Assembly (NCBI GenBank): GCA_016869875.1
Contig: VGDE01000012.1
Location: 1 to 36,532, forward strand
DNA length: 36,532 bases
Direction: 5' to 3'
DNA from: Alphaproteobacteria bacterium
Lineage (GTDB): Bacteria > Pseudomonadota > Alphaproteobacteria > Rhodobacterales > Rhodobacteraceae
The position numbers were made by a program, and so were the translations under genes. A model generated the notes under the pieces. It saw only the letters and a program-made list of their open reading frames with translations. It was not told where the DNA came from and ran no database searches. Shown piece by piece: positions 18,903 through 28,070 of the stretch; positions within the stretch are counted from its first letter, which is position 1; each line of letters begins with the position of its first letter.

Positions 18903-19018
18903 GCACCCCTTTACGCGACAACTTGCCGGTTCCCGCGGTCCAACGCCATGGGCGGCAAGGTGTTCCAGACATGCTTTTCGATCTGGACCGGACAGGCGGC
19001 GCGGCCTATCCAAGGCCC

Positions 19019-21259
19019 ATGTCCGACGATCTGATCCCCGCCCCCGACGAGGGTACGCAGTCCGAGCCGCTGAGCCGTGCCATCGGCGAGCGGTACCTGA
19101 CCTATGCCCTGTCCACCATCATGCACCGTGCGCTGCCCGATGCGCGCGACGGGCTGAAGCCCGTGCATCGCCGCATCCTTTACGCGATGCGCGAGTTGCG
19201 GCTGGCCCCGAACGGCCCGTTCCGCAAGTCCGCCAAGATCACCGGCGACGTGATGGGCAACTATCACCCGCACGGCGATGCCGCGATCTATGACGCGATG
19301 GCGCGTCTCGCGCAGGATTTCGCCATGCGCTATCCGCTGGTGGACGGGCAGGGCAACTTCGGCAACATCGATGGCGACAACCCGGCCGCGGCCCGCTATA
19401 CCGAGGCCCGCCTGGCTGCGACCTCCGAAACGCTGATGGACGGCCTGGCCGAGAATTCAGTCGATTTCCGCCCGAACTATGACGGCACGCTGACGGAACC
19501 CGTCGTGCTGCCGGCGGCTTTTCCGAACCTTCTGGCCAATGGTGCGTCAGGGATCGCGGTGGGCATGGCCACCAATGTGCCGCCCCACAACCTGCACGAG
19601 GTCGTGGACGCCTGCCTGCATCTGATCAAGACACCGGAAGCCCGCGACGACACGCTGGCGAACATCATCCAGGGGCCGGACTTCCCGACGGGCGGCGTGA
19701 TTGTTGAAAGCCGCGAAACGATTGCCGAAACCTATCGCACCGGCCGGGGCGCCTTTCGCGTGCGCGCCCGCTGGACGCAGGAGGATCTGGGCCGCGGGCT
19801 GTGGCAGATCGTCGTCACCGAGATCCCCTACCAAGTCCAGAAGTCCAAGCTGATCGAGCGCCTGGCCGAGCTGATCCAGACCCGCAAGATTCCCATCCTG
19901 GCCGATGTGCGCGACGAATCGGCCGAGGACATCCGCATCGTGCTGGAGCCGCGCACCCGGACGGTCGATCCCGATCAGCTGATGGGCGCGCTGTTCCGCG
20001 CCAGCGAACTGGAGGTGCGCTTCAACCTCAACATGAACGTGCTGATCGACGGGCGCGTGCCCAAGGTCTGCTCGCTCAAGGAGGTGCTGCGCGCCTTTCT
20101 GGACCATCGCCGCGAGGTGCTGGTCCGCCGCGCCAGCTATCGGCTGGAAAAGATCGCCGCCCGGCTGGAAGTTCTGGAAGGCTATCTGGTCGCCTACCTG
20201 AACCTCGACCGCGTGATCGAGATCATCCGCACCGAGGACGAACCCAAGGCCATGATGATGGCTGAGTTCGGCCTGAACGACGTGCAGGTTGAGGCGATCC
20301 TGAACATGCGGCTGCGCGCCCTGCGCAGGCTGGAGGAGATCGAACTGCGCGCCGAGCGCGACGCCCTGCGGGAAGAGCGCGAGGGTCTGCAGGCGATGCT
20401 GGGCAGCGAGGCCGCGCAATGGGCGCGGATCAGCGACCAGCTGAAGGAGGTTCGCAACCTGTTCGGCAAGTCGCGTCCCGAAGGGCAGCGCCGCACCACC
20501 ATCGCCGAAGCGGCCCCCATGCCGGTCATCGATCTCGAGGCGATGATCGAGCGCGAGCCGGTGACGGTGATCCTGTCCAGGATGGGCTGGATCCGCAGCA
20601 TGAAGGGTCATCAGCCCCTGGATGCCGAACTGAAGTTCAAGGACGGAGATGGTCCCGGCCTGGCTCTGCATGCCGAGACGACCGACAAGCTGATGATCTT
20701 TGCCTCGAACGGACGGTTCTATACGCTGCCGGCCAACACCCTGCCCGGCGGGCGGGGCATGGGCGAGCCGCTGCGGCTGATGATCGACCTGCCCAACGAG
20801 GCCGAGGTGATCGCCATGTTCCCGTGGCGCGAGGGGATGAAGTATCTGGTCGCGTCCCGGGACGCGAACGGCTTTATCGTGAACTCTGGCGACATCCTGG
20901 CGCAGACCAGGTCTGGCAAGCAGGTCCTGAACGGCGAGGCGCTGCTGTGCAGGCCCGTCAGCGGTGATCATGTCGCGGTTGTCGCCGGTACCCGGCGGAT
21001 GCTGGTGTTCCCCTTGTCCGAGCTGCCGGAGATGGTGCGGGGCAAGGGTGTGCGGCTGATGAAGCTGAACCCGGGCGGCCTGTTCAAGGACGAGTTCCTG
21101 ACCGATGCCATCACGCTGACACTTGCGAACGGCCTGTCCTGGCCCATGGGGGGAGGCAAGACCCGAACCGAGTCCGACCTGTCGGAGTGGCTGGGCAAGC
21201 GCGCTGGTGCGGGGCGCATGGCACCGCGCGGATTTCCCCGCAACAACCGCTTTTCCTGA
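19019..21259 (+). CDS. parC: DNA topoisomerase IV subunit A
   Basis: Breakage-reunion subunit that decatenates daughter chromosomes with ParE. The 746-residue protein has [20 protein letters not shown] (30-49), the catalytic Tyr127 in [10 protein letters not shown], and the coiled-coil gate with [14 protein letters not shown]. Its C-terminal part is a shortened beta-pinwheel, as in ParC, and has no GyrA box, which argues for ParC over GyrA. The start at 19019 follows CCAAGGCCC. In-frame codons further upstream (from 18923) overlap the divergent SH3 gene's leader and are unconserved. The quinolone-region motif reads [10 protein letters not shown], with Ala88 where E. coli ParC has Ser80. Confidence 0.95.
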   Translation: MSDDLIPAPDEGTQSEPLSRAIGERYLTYALSTIMHRALPDARDGLKPVHRRILYAMRELRLAPNGPFRKSAKITGDVMGNYHPHGDAAIYDAMARLAQDFAMRYPLVDGQGNFGNIDGDNPAAARYTEARLAATSETLMDGLAENSVDFRPNYDGTLTEPVVLPAAFPNLLANGASGIAVGMATNVPPHNLHEVVDACLHLIKTPEARDDTLANIIQGPDFPTGGVIVESRETIAETYRTGRGAFRVRARWTQEDLGRGLWQIVVTEIPYQVQKSKLIERLAELIQTRKIPILADVRDESAEDIRIVLEPRTRTVDPDQLMGALFRASELEVRFNLNMNVLIDGRVPKVCSLKEVLRAFLDHRREVLVRRASYRLEKIAARLEVLEGYLVAYLNLDRVIEIIRTEDEPKAMMMAEFGLNDVQVEAILNMRLRALRRLEEIELRAERDALREEREGLQAMLGSEAAQWARISDQLKEVRNLFGKSRPEGQRRTTIAEAAPMPVIDLEAMIEREPVTVILSRMGWIRSMKGHQPLDAELKFKDGDGPGLALHAETTDKLMIFASNGRFYTLPANTLPGGRGMGEPLRLMIDLPNEAEVIAMFPWREGMKYLVASRDANGFIVNSGDILAQTRSGKQVLNGEALLCRPVSGDHVAVVAGTRRMLVFPLSELPEMVRGKGVRLMKLNPGGLFKDEFLTDAITLTLANGLSWPMGGGKTRTESDLSEWLGKRAGAGRMAPRGFPRNNRFS

Positions 21260-21465
21260 ACCATGAAGCAGTGCCCCAAGGGGCGCTGCATTGCCCGTTA
21301 CATGGGTTCGGACTCTCGTTCCGGACAAGAGGAATGGTGAGCATGGCCTGTCCCCTGCCGTGCCGGCCCTTGCAGGCGGCCCGGCAGGACGCTCTTGCCT
21401 GGGAGCGGTTGTCGCCGTTCCGCCTGCACCGCTTGCCCGAAGTGAGACTAGGCTCTCCCGACCGC

Positions 21466-21501
21466 ATCCCGGCCGAGAGCTTTATCCCGGCCGGGAGCTT
21501 T
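21466..21501. repeat. Two-copy 18-bp tandem repeat
   Basis: The unit ATCCCGGCCGRGAGCTTT occurs twice head to tail with one mismatch (21476 A versus 21494 G). The second copy contains the 12-base palindrome TCCCGGCCGGGA. It lies in the 256-base gap between the convergent parC and SDR genes, just past the SDR stop, and may contribute a terminator-like structure. I see nothing else in that gap apart from a weak hairpin at 21270-21287. Confidence 0.7.
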
Positions 21502-21515
21502 CCTTCCCGCAGCGA

Positions 21516-22424
21516 TCAGAGACCGCTGCCGCCGACGGAGCCAAAATATTCGCCCGTGATATAGCTGGCCTCGTCGGAGGCGAGCAGAACATAGATGGGC
21601 GCGATCTCGACCGGCTGGCCCGGGCGTCCCAAGGGCTGGCTTGCGCCATGTTCCTGGGCCTTTTCCGTCGGCTGACCGCCGCTGATCTGCAACGCCGTCC
21701 AATAGGGGCCGGGGCAGACCGCGTTCACGCGGATGCCGCGCGGCGCAAGCTGCTTGGCAAGCGACTGGGCAAAGGCGACGTTGGCCGCCTTGGACTGCGC
21801 ATAGTCGAACAGATGCTCGGACGGCGAAAAGGCCTGCACTGACGAGGTGATGATGATCGACGCCCCTGACCCCAGATGCGGCAGCGCCGCGCGGGTGACC
21901 CAGAAGGGGGCGTAGACATTCGTCTTCATCGTTGCATCAAAGGCGTCGGTGGTCAGGTCTTCCAGCTTGTGGCAGAACTGCTGGCGCCCGGCGTTGTTGA
22001 CCAGGATGTCCAGACCGCTCAGCTGCGACACGGCGCTTTCCACCATCTCCTTGCAAAAGGCCTCTTCGCGCAGGTCGCCGGGAATGGCCACCGCGACCCG
22101 TCCCTCGCCCTTGATCGTTTCGAGAACACGATCGGCATCCGGCTGTTCCTCGGGCAGGTAGCAGATCGCCACGTCCGCGCCTTCGCGCGCAAAGGCGATC
22201 GCGGCTGCCGCCCCGATGCCGCTGTCGCCGCCGGTGATCAGGGCGCGCTTGCCCTTCAGGCGGCCGGTCCCGCGATAGCTGGTTTCCCCGTGATCGGGCA
22301 GGGGGTCCATCTTCACGGCAAGGCCGGGGGCACGCTGCTCCTGCGCCGCGAAATCGGGCGTCGGAAGCCGAGGGTCGTGGATGGAGCCGCTGCGGAACGG
22401 CGGAAGAACGGGATCGCTGGACAT
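21516..22424 (-). CDS. SDR oxidoreductase, YghA/general-stress type
   Basis: NAD(P)-dependent short-chain dehydrogenase of 302 residues with the N-terminal extension typical of the YghA/YhdF group (PLPDHGETSYRGTGRLKGK, 41-59). It shows TGGDSGIG (64-71), NNAG (143-146), Ser194/195, Tyr208 and Lys212 (YAQSK), and the RGIRVNAVCPGPYWTALQ stretch. The final EYFGSVGGSG matches the group. Relatives are often stress-induced aldehyde/alcohol reductases; the substrate here is unknown. The start at 22424 follows ACGAGGCCCC. An upstream in-frame start at 22451 adds nine residues without support. Confidence 0.92.
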   Translation of the reverse strand: MSSDPVLPPFRSGSIHDPRLPTPDFAAQEQRAPGLAVKMDPLPDHGETSYRGTGRLKGKRALITGGDSGIGAAAAIAFAREGADVAICYLPEEQPDADRVLETIKGEGRVAVAIPGDLREEAFCKEMVESAVSQLSGLDILVNNAGRQQFCHKLEDLTTDAFDATMKTNVYAPFWVTRAALPHLGSGASIIITSSVQAFSPSEHLFDYAQSKAANVAFAQSLAKQLAPRGIRVNAVCPGPYWTALQISGGQPTEKAQEHGASQPLGRPGQPVEIAPIYVLLASDEASYITGEYFGSVGGSGL

Positions 22425-22520
22425 CGGGGCCTCGTCTTTGCTGGATCGCACTGCCGGGCGCTGCCCGGTGCGAGGGCCAACGACGCGCCGCAGGGATGGT
22501 TCCCGGCCGACGGGGCAGTC

Positions 22521-23105
22521 TCAACGGCGGCGGACCCACTTCCATCCGGTGATCATGGGCCGGATCAGGTCCTCGTTCTTCCAGAAGCGATAGAACAGGA
22601 TCACCGCGACATGCAGGACGACCAGCGCCAGGATCAGGTTCGCCCCGATGTTGTGCCACCCCACGGCCGCACGGTTGGTTTCGCGGCTGACCTGGCTGGC
22701 GAGCGGCCCGATATTGATGAAGTCGTCGGGGTCCATCACCAGACCGCTGTAGACCTGAAAGCCCAGAACCGCCAGCAGCGCCAGGACGGACAGGGCGCCC
22801 AGGGGGTTGTGCCCGGGCCAATGGCTGGGGCGGCGCTGCGGCAGGTCGCGCACGTAGTCACGGATGTGGCGCGGTCCGCGCACGAAATGAGCAAACCGGG
22901 CGCTTTCGGGGCCGACAAAGCCCCAGAGCAACCGAAAGATCAGCAGCGCCAGGATCGAATAGCCTAGCCAGAAATGCAGCGTCATCACCGGCGGCCCGAA
23001 CTTGCCCAGCAGCCAGTTCGCGATCACCAGAACCGTCAGCAGCCAGTGAAAGACCCGCAATGCCGGATCCCAGACCCGGACGCGGCGCGCCTCAGTCTCG
23101 GCCAT
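22521..23105 (-). CDS. Cytochrome b561-type membrane protein
   Basis: Diheme cytochrome b of the bacterial b561/hydrogenase-b family, 194 residues. Four or five membrane helices are visible, with candidate heme ligands His20 (RVFHW), His44 (TLHFW), His151 (GWHNIGAN) and His165 (VVLHV). It begins RVWDPALRVFHW, the usual opening. The ATG at 23105 overlaps the stop of the cytochrome c' gene as TGATG. The pair probably forms a quinol-to-periplasm electron route, with the cytochrome c' as partner, as in other Rhodobacterales pairs of this type. The physiological donor and acceptor are inferred only. Confidence 0.92.
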   Translation of the reverse strand: MAETEARRVRVWDPALRVFHWLLTVLVIANWLLGKFGPPVMTLHFWLGYSILALLIFRLLWGFVGPESARFAHFVRGPRHIRDYVRDLPQRRPSHWPGHNPLGALSVLALLAVLGFQVYSGLVMDPDDFINIGPLASQVSRETNRAAVGWHNIGANLILALVVLHVAVILFYRFWKNEDLIRPMITGWKWVRRR

Positions 23106-23554
23106 CAGCGGTCCATGCGATAGGACTGGTGGCAGTCGCGGCAGGCCAGGCCCAGTTGCTGCACCACCGGACCCACATTGGCCTGACCGCCCGCCACGGC
23201 CTGATCGATGCCTGCCGTAGCCTCGGTCAGGGCCGCAAACTTGGCCTCGAAATCGTCCCGGTTGCTCCAGATGGCCGGCAGGGCGTCAGAACCCTGGATG
23301 TCTTCCGAAGACGTGCCTTCGATGAACAGCTTTGGTGCGTCGTACTGCGCCAGTGCCATCAGGTTGGTCGCCGCTGCCGTTGCGGCTGCTTCGTCATACT
23401 CGACCTCGCCCTTGGCCATGCCCGAAAGCGTGCCCATCTCGATCGAGATCATCTTCATGAGACCGTGCCGCGCTTCCAGCGCGTCTTCGGGCGACTGCGC
23501 AAGGGCGGCGCCGGAGGCAAGGACAAGCGAAGCGGCAAGAATGGTCTGGCGCAT
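23105..23554 (-). CDS. Periplasmic cytochrome c' / c-556 family protein
   Basis: Monoheme class II cytochrome c of 149 residues with a signal peptide ending ALA (residue 19). The covalent heme site CRDCH lies at the C-terminus (138-142), as in the four-helix-bundle family. Arg29 and Met33 in EARHGLMKM sit at the N-terminal helix position where c-556 members bind heme iron by methionine. True cytochromes c' lack that ligand, so c-556 is possible. The start at 23554 follows AGGAGCCAGCCC. It is translationally coupled to the cytochrome b downstream. Confidence 0.92.
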   Translation of the reverse strand: MRQTILAASLVLASGAALAQSPEDALEARHGLMKMISIEMGTLSGMAKGEVEYDEAAATAAATNLMALAQYDAPKLFIEGTSSEDIQGSDALPAIWSNRDDFEAKFAALTEATAGIDQAVAGGQANVGPVVQQLGLACRDCHQSYRMDR

Positions 23555-23656
23555 GGGCTGGCTCCTGAAAGAACTGAACGGAATGATGTTCCATCAGCTT
23601 GGCAGAGCCCCCTTGGCGGATCAATTGCGCGAACAAGACCTCACGGAGTTGCGATC

Positions 23657-23687
23657 CGGGCGCTGCCGCGACTGACGGCAGCGCCCG
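23657..23687 (-). terminator. Hairpin downstream of the DUF533 gene
   Basis: A perfect 12-bp inverted repeat (CGGGCGCTGCCG, seven-base loop) starts eight bases after the DUF533 stop on the minus strand. It has no T tract, so it may act as a weak or Rho-assisted terminator or an mRNA 3' end stabiliser. Confidence 0.5.
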
Positions 23688-23694
23688 CAGATCC

Positions 23695-24525
23695 TCAGGT
23701 GGCGTTGTAAAGCGGCATGACGCCGGCCTTCTGGTGGATCTCGTTGACCGTGTTCCGGTCCAGTCCCATCGCCACTGCCAGATCATTGAGATAGCGCGCC
23801 TCGGCCTCGCTGTCGAAGTCGATGGCAAGCAGCGACATCAGGTAGACCTGCGATTCCATGCCCTCGGGAACCTCTCGGGCCAGCCCGGCCGCATCGACCG
23901 GCGCAGCCATCTGCTCTCGGATGAACTGCTGCTCGGTGTTGTCCAGATCCTGGCCCAGATGGCCCAAAAGCCGCTGCCGTTCGGTTTCGTCGATCTGGCC
24001 GTCGGATTTTGCCGCCTGGATCATGGCGCGCAGCATCAGGCCGGCCATCGCGTTCTGCTCGGGAGTGGGGGCGGTTTCTGGCTCGCCATCATGCGTCAGG
24101 GAGTCGTCGAACAGCTGGCCGAAGGTGGCCTGGTTCGACGGCTGTGAATCCTTCTGCGCAAGACCTCCCATGACCCCGCCGGCGGCCGCGCCGCCCAAAA
24201 GGCCGCCCAGCACCTGTCCAAGGCCACCCCCGGCTGCCCCGCCCGTCCGGCCCCGGCCGCCCAGGCTGTCCAGCAGGCCGCCCAGGCTTCCGCTCGACGA
24301 CATCCCGCCGCCCCGGCGCCCGCCCAGGGCCTGGCCCAGCACCTGCGTCACGCTTCCACCCGCGCCGCCCGTGTTGTTGCCCAGCAGGTTGTCCAGCAGG
24401 CCGCCGCCGTGGCGGATCTGGCCGCGCCCCGTGCCACCCTGCTGCTGGTTCTTCATGGCGGTCCCGATGCCCTTGGCCAGCATCACTCCCGCTGCAACGC
24501 GGGTCAGACTTTTCATCAAGCTCAT
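23695..24525 (-). CDS. TerB-like DUF533 protein
   Basis: A 276-residue protein in two parts. Residues 1-125 are glycine-rich (repeats of GGLL, GLGQVLGGLLGG) with a hydrophobic N-terminus, suggesting membrane association or self-assembly. Residues 155-268 form a TerB-like helical domain (AGLMLRAMIQAAKSDGQIDETE), whose acidic loop may bind metal. DUF533 members are often labelled tellurite-resistance-like, but no ter genes are nearby, so that role is unsupported. The start at 24525 has a strong AGGAGGA upstream. A longer in-frame reading from 24795 would run through the tuf promoter and is rejected. Confidence 0.85.
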   Translation of the reverse strand: MSLMKSLTRVAAGVMLAKGIGTAMKNQQQGGTGRGQIRHGGGLLDNLLGNNTGGAGGSVTQVLGQALGGRRGGGMSSSGSLGGLLDSLGGRGRTGGAAGGGLGQVLGGLLGGAAAGGVMGGLAQKDSQPSNQATFGQLFDDSLTHDGEPETAPTPEQNAMAGLMLRAMIQAAKSDGQIDETERQRLLGHLGQDLDNTEQQFIREQMAAPVDAAGLAREVPEGMESQVYLMSLLAIDFDSEAEARYLNDLAVAMGLDRNTVNEIHQKAGVMPLYNAT

Positions 24526-24694
24526 GCGAATCCTCCTCGGATCTGCCCGCGGACGATGCTGTCCGCGGTGATGAGTGCCAAACGACAGGGCGGCGCAGCC
24601 GGTTCCTGTGGCTGGAAAGCGGTTAATCATTCTTGAACAAAGGGTCAGGCCGTTGCATCCACGCATGCGGTAAGGGCCGGTCAGCGATCCTGCC

Positions 24695-24722
24695 CTTGAT
24701 TTTCCCCCGTCCGCCTTATACA
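24695..24722 (+). promoter_or_regulatory. Probable tuf promoter
   Basis: CTTGAT (24695-24700) and TATACA (24717-24722) are separated by 16 bases, fitting a housekeeping sigma promoter. It lies about 60 bases upstream of the tuf start in an otherwise gene-free 257-base gap. The strength expected for tuf agrees. Confidence 0.5.
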
Positions 24723-24782
24723 TCGCGGCGCACGTCAAATCCGGGGCCGTCTCAGCCATGCCCCGCGGATCAGGAGGCCGAC

Positions 24783-25958
<1,176 letters not shown>

Positions 25959-26002
25959 TCGCGCCACGAACGGCCCCGCGCCGTTCAGCCCTCACAGACC
26001 AG

Positions 26003-26031
26003 AAAAGGCCGCCCCAGGGGCGGCCTTTTTT
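26003..26031 (+). terminator. Rho-independent terminator of tuf
   Basis: AAAAGGCCGCC pairs with GGCGGCCTTTT around a short CCAGG loop, followed by a run of six T. It sits 45 bases after the tuf stop. Confidence 0.9.
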
Positions 26032-27224
26032 CATATGATCAGCTTGGCTGCGCCAGCGGCGGAGCCGGAGCAGGTCGTCTGCCACAACTGGTGTGCCTGC
26101 TTGGGGGCAGGAGCGGGCGGGCCGGTCAGGACGCATTGAGGCTGCGCGAGTCCCGTACGGTCCGTACAAAGTCCTGGTGCCGTCGGCCGGTAAGCGAAGC
26201 CAAGGTCGCCCGCACAACAGATATGCGCCCTAGGCTTGCCTGATCCGGAACACCCAGGTCGATAGGACGCTCCGGCAGATCTGGCCGGGAGAGGCCATGG
26301 GTTCAGGCACCCGTGGCGGGGGCTCTCGTCATAAGCCTGCTGCACGTGATCGGCCCCAGATCGGTGTGGACTTGGTCCGCACCGGAGCTATGCACCTTGA
26401 GCCAGTAGCAGAAGAACCGGGCAGCGAATATCCGCTGCCGTGACCCGGATGACCTCCTGCATCTTCCGTTCAACGGCACTGGCATCGGGCCGGACGATCA
26501 AGGCGCGCGGCAAGCGCAGTCAGGTTGGTGGGAAATGTTGCCCGGTGCGCCAGGTTCATGTCTGTGTCTCGGAATGCACACAGAAAGTCTGGACCTTGAG
26601 ATCACGAGCATTCACGCGGCTGACGCTCTGATGCGGCTCGCGTTGCCAAGCCCGTTTCCGGTTGATGCGGCGGCCGCGCTAAACACAGCTTGTAGCGCCT
26701 GCGACAGGCGCGCTCCGACGCTATCGCAGGTTGGCGGGCGCGGACATCCTGACGGCATAAACGCCCGCAACTCACGTTCCTAGCTGCACGCGTGATCCTC
26801 CGGAAGGAGGCGCTTCTTGGGAAGCCTCAACTCTGTCAGTCGGTGCGCATGTGGCGGATGCCCCTCGCCAAAGCCGCGCCGGAATGAGGGTGTATCTCGC
26901 GAGGCTGCCGGGGCCGAGCCCAAGGGCCGCAGCTTCAACTGCCGGGCGCCGCTCAACTTTGGCCCGTCCCACCATCTCGGCAGGCCGGTCTTCCTGTCAC
27001 TGGGCCTGCAGGACAGGTTTGGCCGGGGAAGTGGGAACTGACGGCGTGATCGACCTTGTGCAGAAATTCCCGTGCCGCCCTGCCGAAGATGGAGCGGGAT
27101 GTTCTGCTGCGCTCCGGCAGGACTTCGGCAGGCACGTTCTTGGGTGGCCTCCACAAAAAGCCTCGTTGACCGCCGACTGGCTGGACGCCACAGTGGGCAT
27201 CGGGAGTCATCCGAGATCAAGCTG
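26032..27224. other. Gene-poor 1.2 kb region downstream of tuf
   Basis: No reading frame in this region shows a recognisable domain, a consistent start signal or coherent protein-like sequence. All frames are short and broken. I find no tRNA, rRNA or insertion-sequence end. Local structures visible by eye are a 10-bp hairpin with a 3-base loop at 26362-26384 (one G-U pair) and a 7-bp hairpin at 26695-26711. The stretch could be a decayed gene block, a rearrangement scar or the site of an unrecognised structured RNA. Confidence 0.6.
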
Positions 27225-27524
27225 ATGTGCCAGATCTTTGCCGGGCAAAGCCCTGAACGTTATGAAACCGTGACACGGCGCCTGCGCCTGAACGGTCAAT
27301 CGACCTCGATCTGCCTTGAACGGGCCTTCTGGAACATCCTGGATCGCATTGCTGCGCGTGAGGGGATGACCACCCCTGCCTTCATCTCCAAGCTTCACGC
27401 CGAGGTGCTGGAACTGCATGGCGAGGCGCGGAACTTCACCTCGCTGTTGCGGTGTGTCTGCACGATCTATCTGGGCGAGGACGACGCGCTGCGTTCGCCG
27501 CCTGCCGCCATCGCGGCAGAGTAG
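27225..27524 (+). CDS. Ribbon-helix-helix domain protein (RHH_4 type)
   Basis: A 99-residue protein of the conserved alphaproteobacterial type beginning MCQIFAGQSPERYE, with a ribbon-helix-helix DNA-binding core (TRRLRLNGQSTSICLERAFW, then ILDRIAAREGMTTPAFISKL). Members look like small transcription factors, but targets are rarely known. The ATG at 27225 is chosen because MCQIFAG is the conserved N-terminus; the ribosome-binding site is weak. Upstream in-frame codons from 27072 belong to the unconserved region. It precedes the glyoxalase/GMC unit in the same direction with a 93-base gap and could regulate it. Confidence 0.85.
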   Translation: MCQIFAGQSPERYETVTRRLRLNGQSTSICLERAFWNILDRIAAREGMTTPAFISKLHAEVLELHGEARNFTSLLRCVCTIYLGEDDALRSPPAAIAAE

Positions 27525-27540
27525 GCGGAAAATCCGCATT

Positions 27541-27558
27541 GTAGTAATCCTATACTAC
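27541..27558. promoter_or_regulatory. Palindromic operator-like site before the glyoxalase/GMC unit
   Basis: GTAGTA and TACTAC form a perfect inverted repeat with a six-base spacer, 60 bases before the glyoxalase start, immediately followed by CCCGGG. Its position between the RHH gene and the dehydrogenase unit suggests a regulator-binding site that controls the unit. The identity of the regulator is unknown. Confidence 0.5.
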
Positions 27559-27617
27559 CCGGGTGGTTTCCTGTTTCCCTAGCCTTGGACCATGACAGCA
27601 AGGCAAGGGACGACCAG

Positions 27618-28013
27618 ATGGCCAAGTATATCCACTCGATGATCCGCGTTCTGGACGAGGCACGTTCGATTGATTTCTACGAGCGCTGCTTTGGGCTGAC
27701 GGTGGCCGAGCGGCTGGACTTTGCCGACTTCACGCTGATCTACCTGGCCAACGGCGAAAGCGGCACCGAACTCGAACTCACGGTGAACAAGGGCAGGACG
27801 GAGCCCTATGATTTGGGCGATGGCTATGGGCATGTCGCCTTTTCGGTAGATGACGTGGACGCGCTCCATGCCAGGCTGGAGGCAGAGGGCCTGTCGCCGC
27901 GAAAGCTGGTCGACTTTGCGCCAGGAGGCAATGTCATCGCGCGGTTCTTCTTCATCAAGGACCCTGACGGCTACGAGATCGAGGTGCTGCAACGCGGCGG
28001 CCGCTACAAGTAA
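27618..28013 (+). CDS. Glyoxalase I-type metalloenzyme (lactoylglutathione lyase family)
   Basis: A 131-residue VOC-superfamily protein closely resembling GloA, which isomerises the methylglyoxal-glutathione hemithioacetal to S-lactoylglutathione. The four metal ligands line up with E. coli GloA: His6, Glu53 (ELELT), His72 (GYGHVAF) and Glu122 (GYEIEVLQ). YDLGDGYGHVA fits the glutathione-dependent group. The start at 27618 follows AAGGGACG. It is the first gene of a unit with two dehydrogenase subunits. That suggests a product or by-product of the dehydrogenase is a reactive aldehyde, or that this protein acts on a related substrate. Confidence 0.92.
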   Translation: MAKYIHSMIRVLDEARSIDFYERCFGLTVAERLDFADFTLIYLANGESGTELELTVNKGRTEPYDLGDGYGHVAFSVDDVDALHARLEAEGLSPRKLVDFAPGGNVIARFFFIKDPDGYEIEVLQRGGRYK

Positions 28014-28016
28014 GAC

Positions 28017-28048
28017 CTTGCCGCGTCTTTGGGAGGGGGCGCGGCAAG
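28017..28048 (+). other. Intercistronic mRNA hairpin
   Basis: CTTGCCGCG and CGCGGCAAG form a perfect 9-bp stem with a 14-base loop in the 57-base gap between the glyoxalase and the small-subunit gene. A very strong ribosome-binding site (AGGGAGGAGG) follows. With no T tract, it is more likely an mRNA stability or processing element than a terminator. Confidence 0.5.
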
Positions 28049-28070
28049 AGCATCACAGGGAGGAGGAACC

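Noticed and set aside
19547..21328. A 593-codon minus-strand frame opposite parC
   Set aside because: It has the His/Gln/Asp-rich composition typical of antisense shadow frames in GC-rich DNA, with no domain.
26780..27220. A 146-codon minus-strand frame in the gene-free region
   Set aside because: It is basic and proline-rich without domain, start signal or family resemblance. Overlapping plus-strand frames are equally open and equally meaningless.
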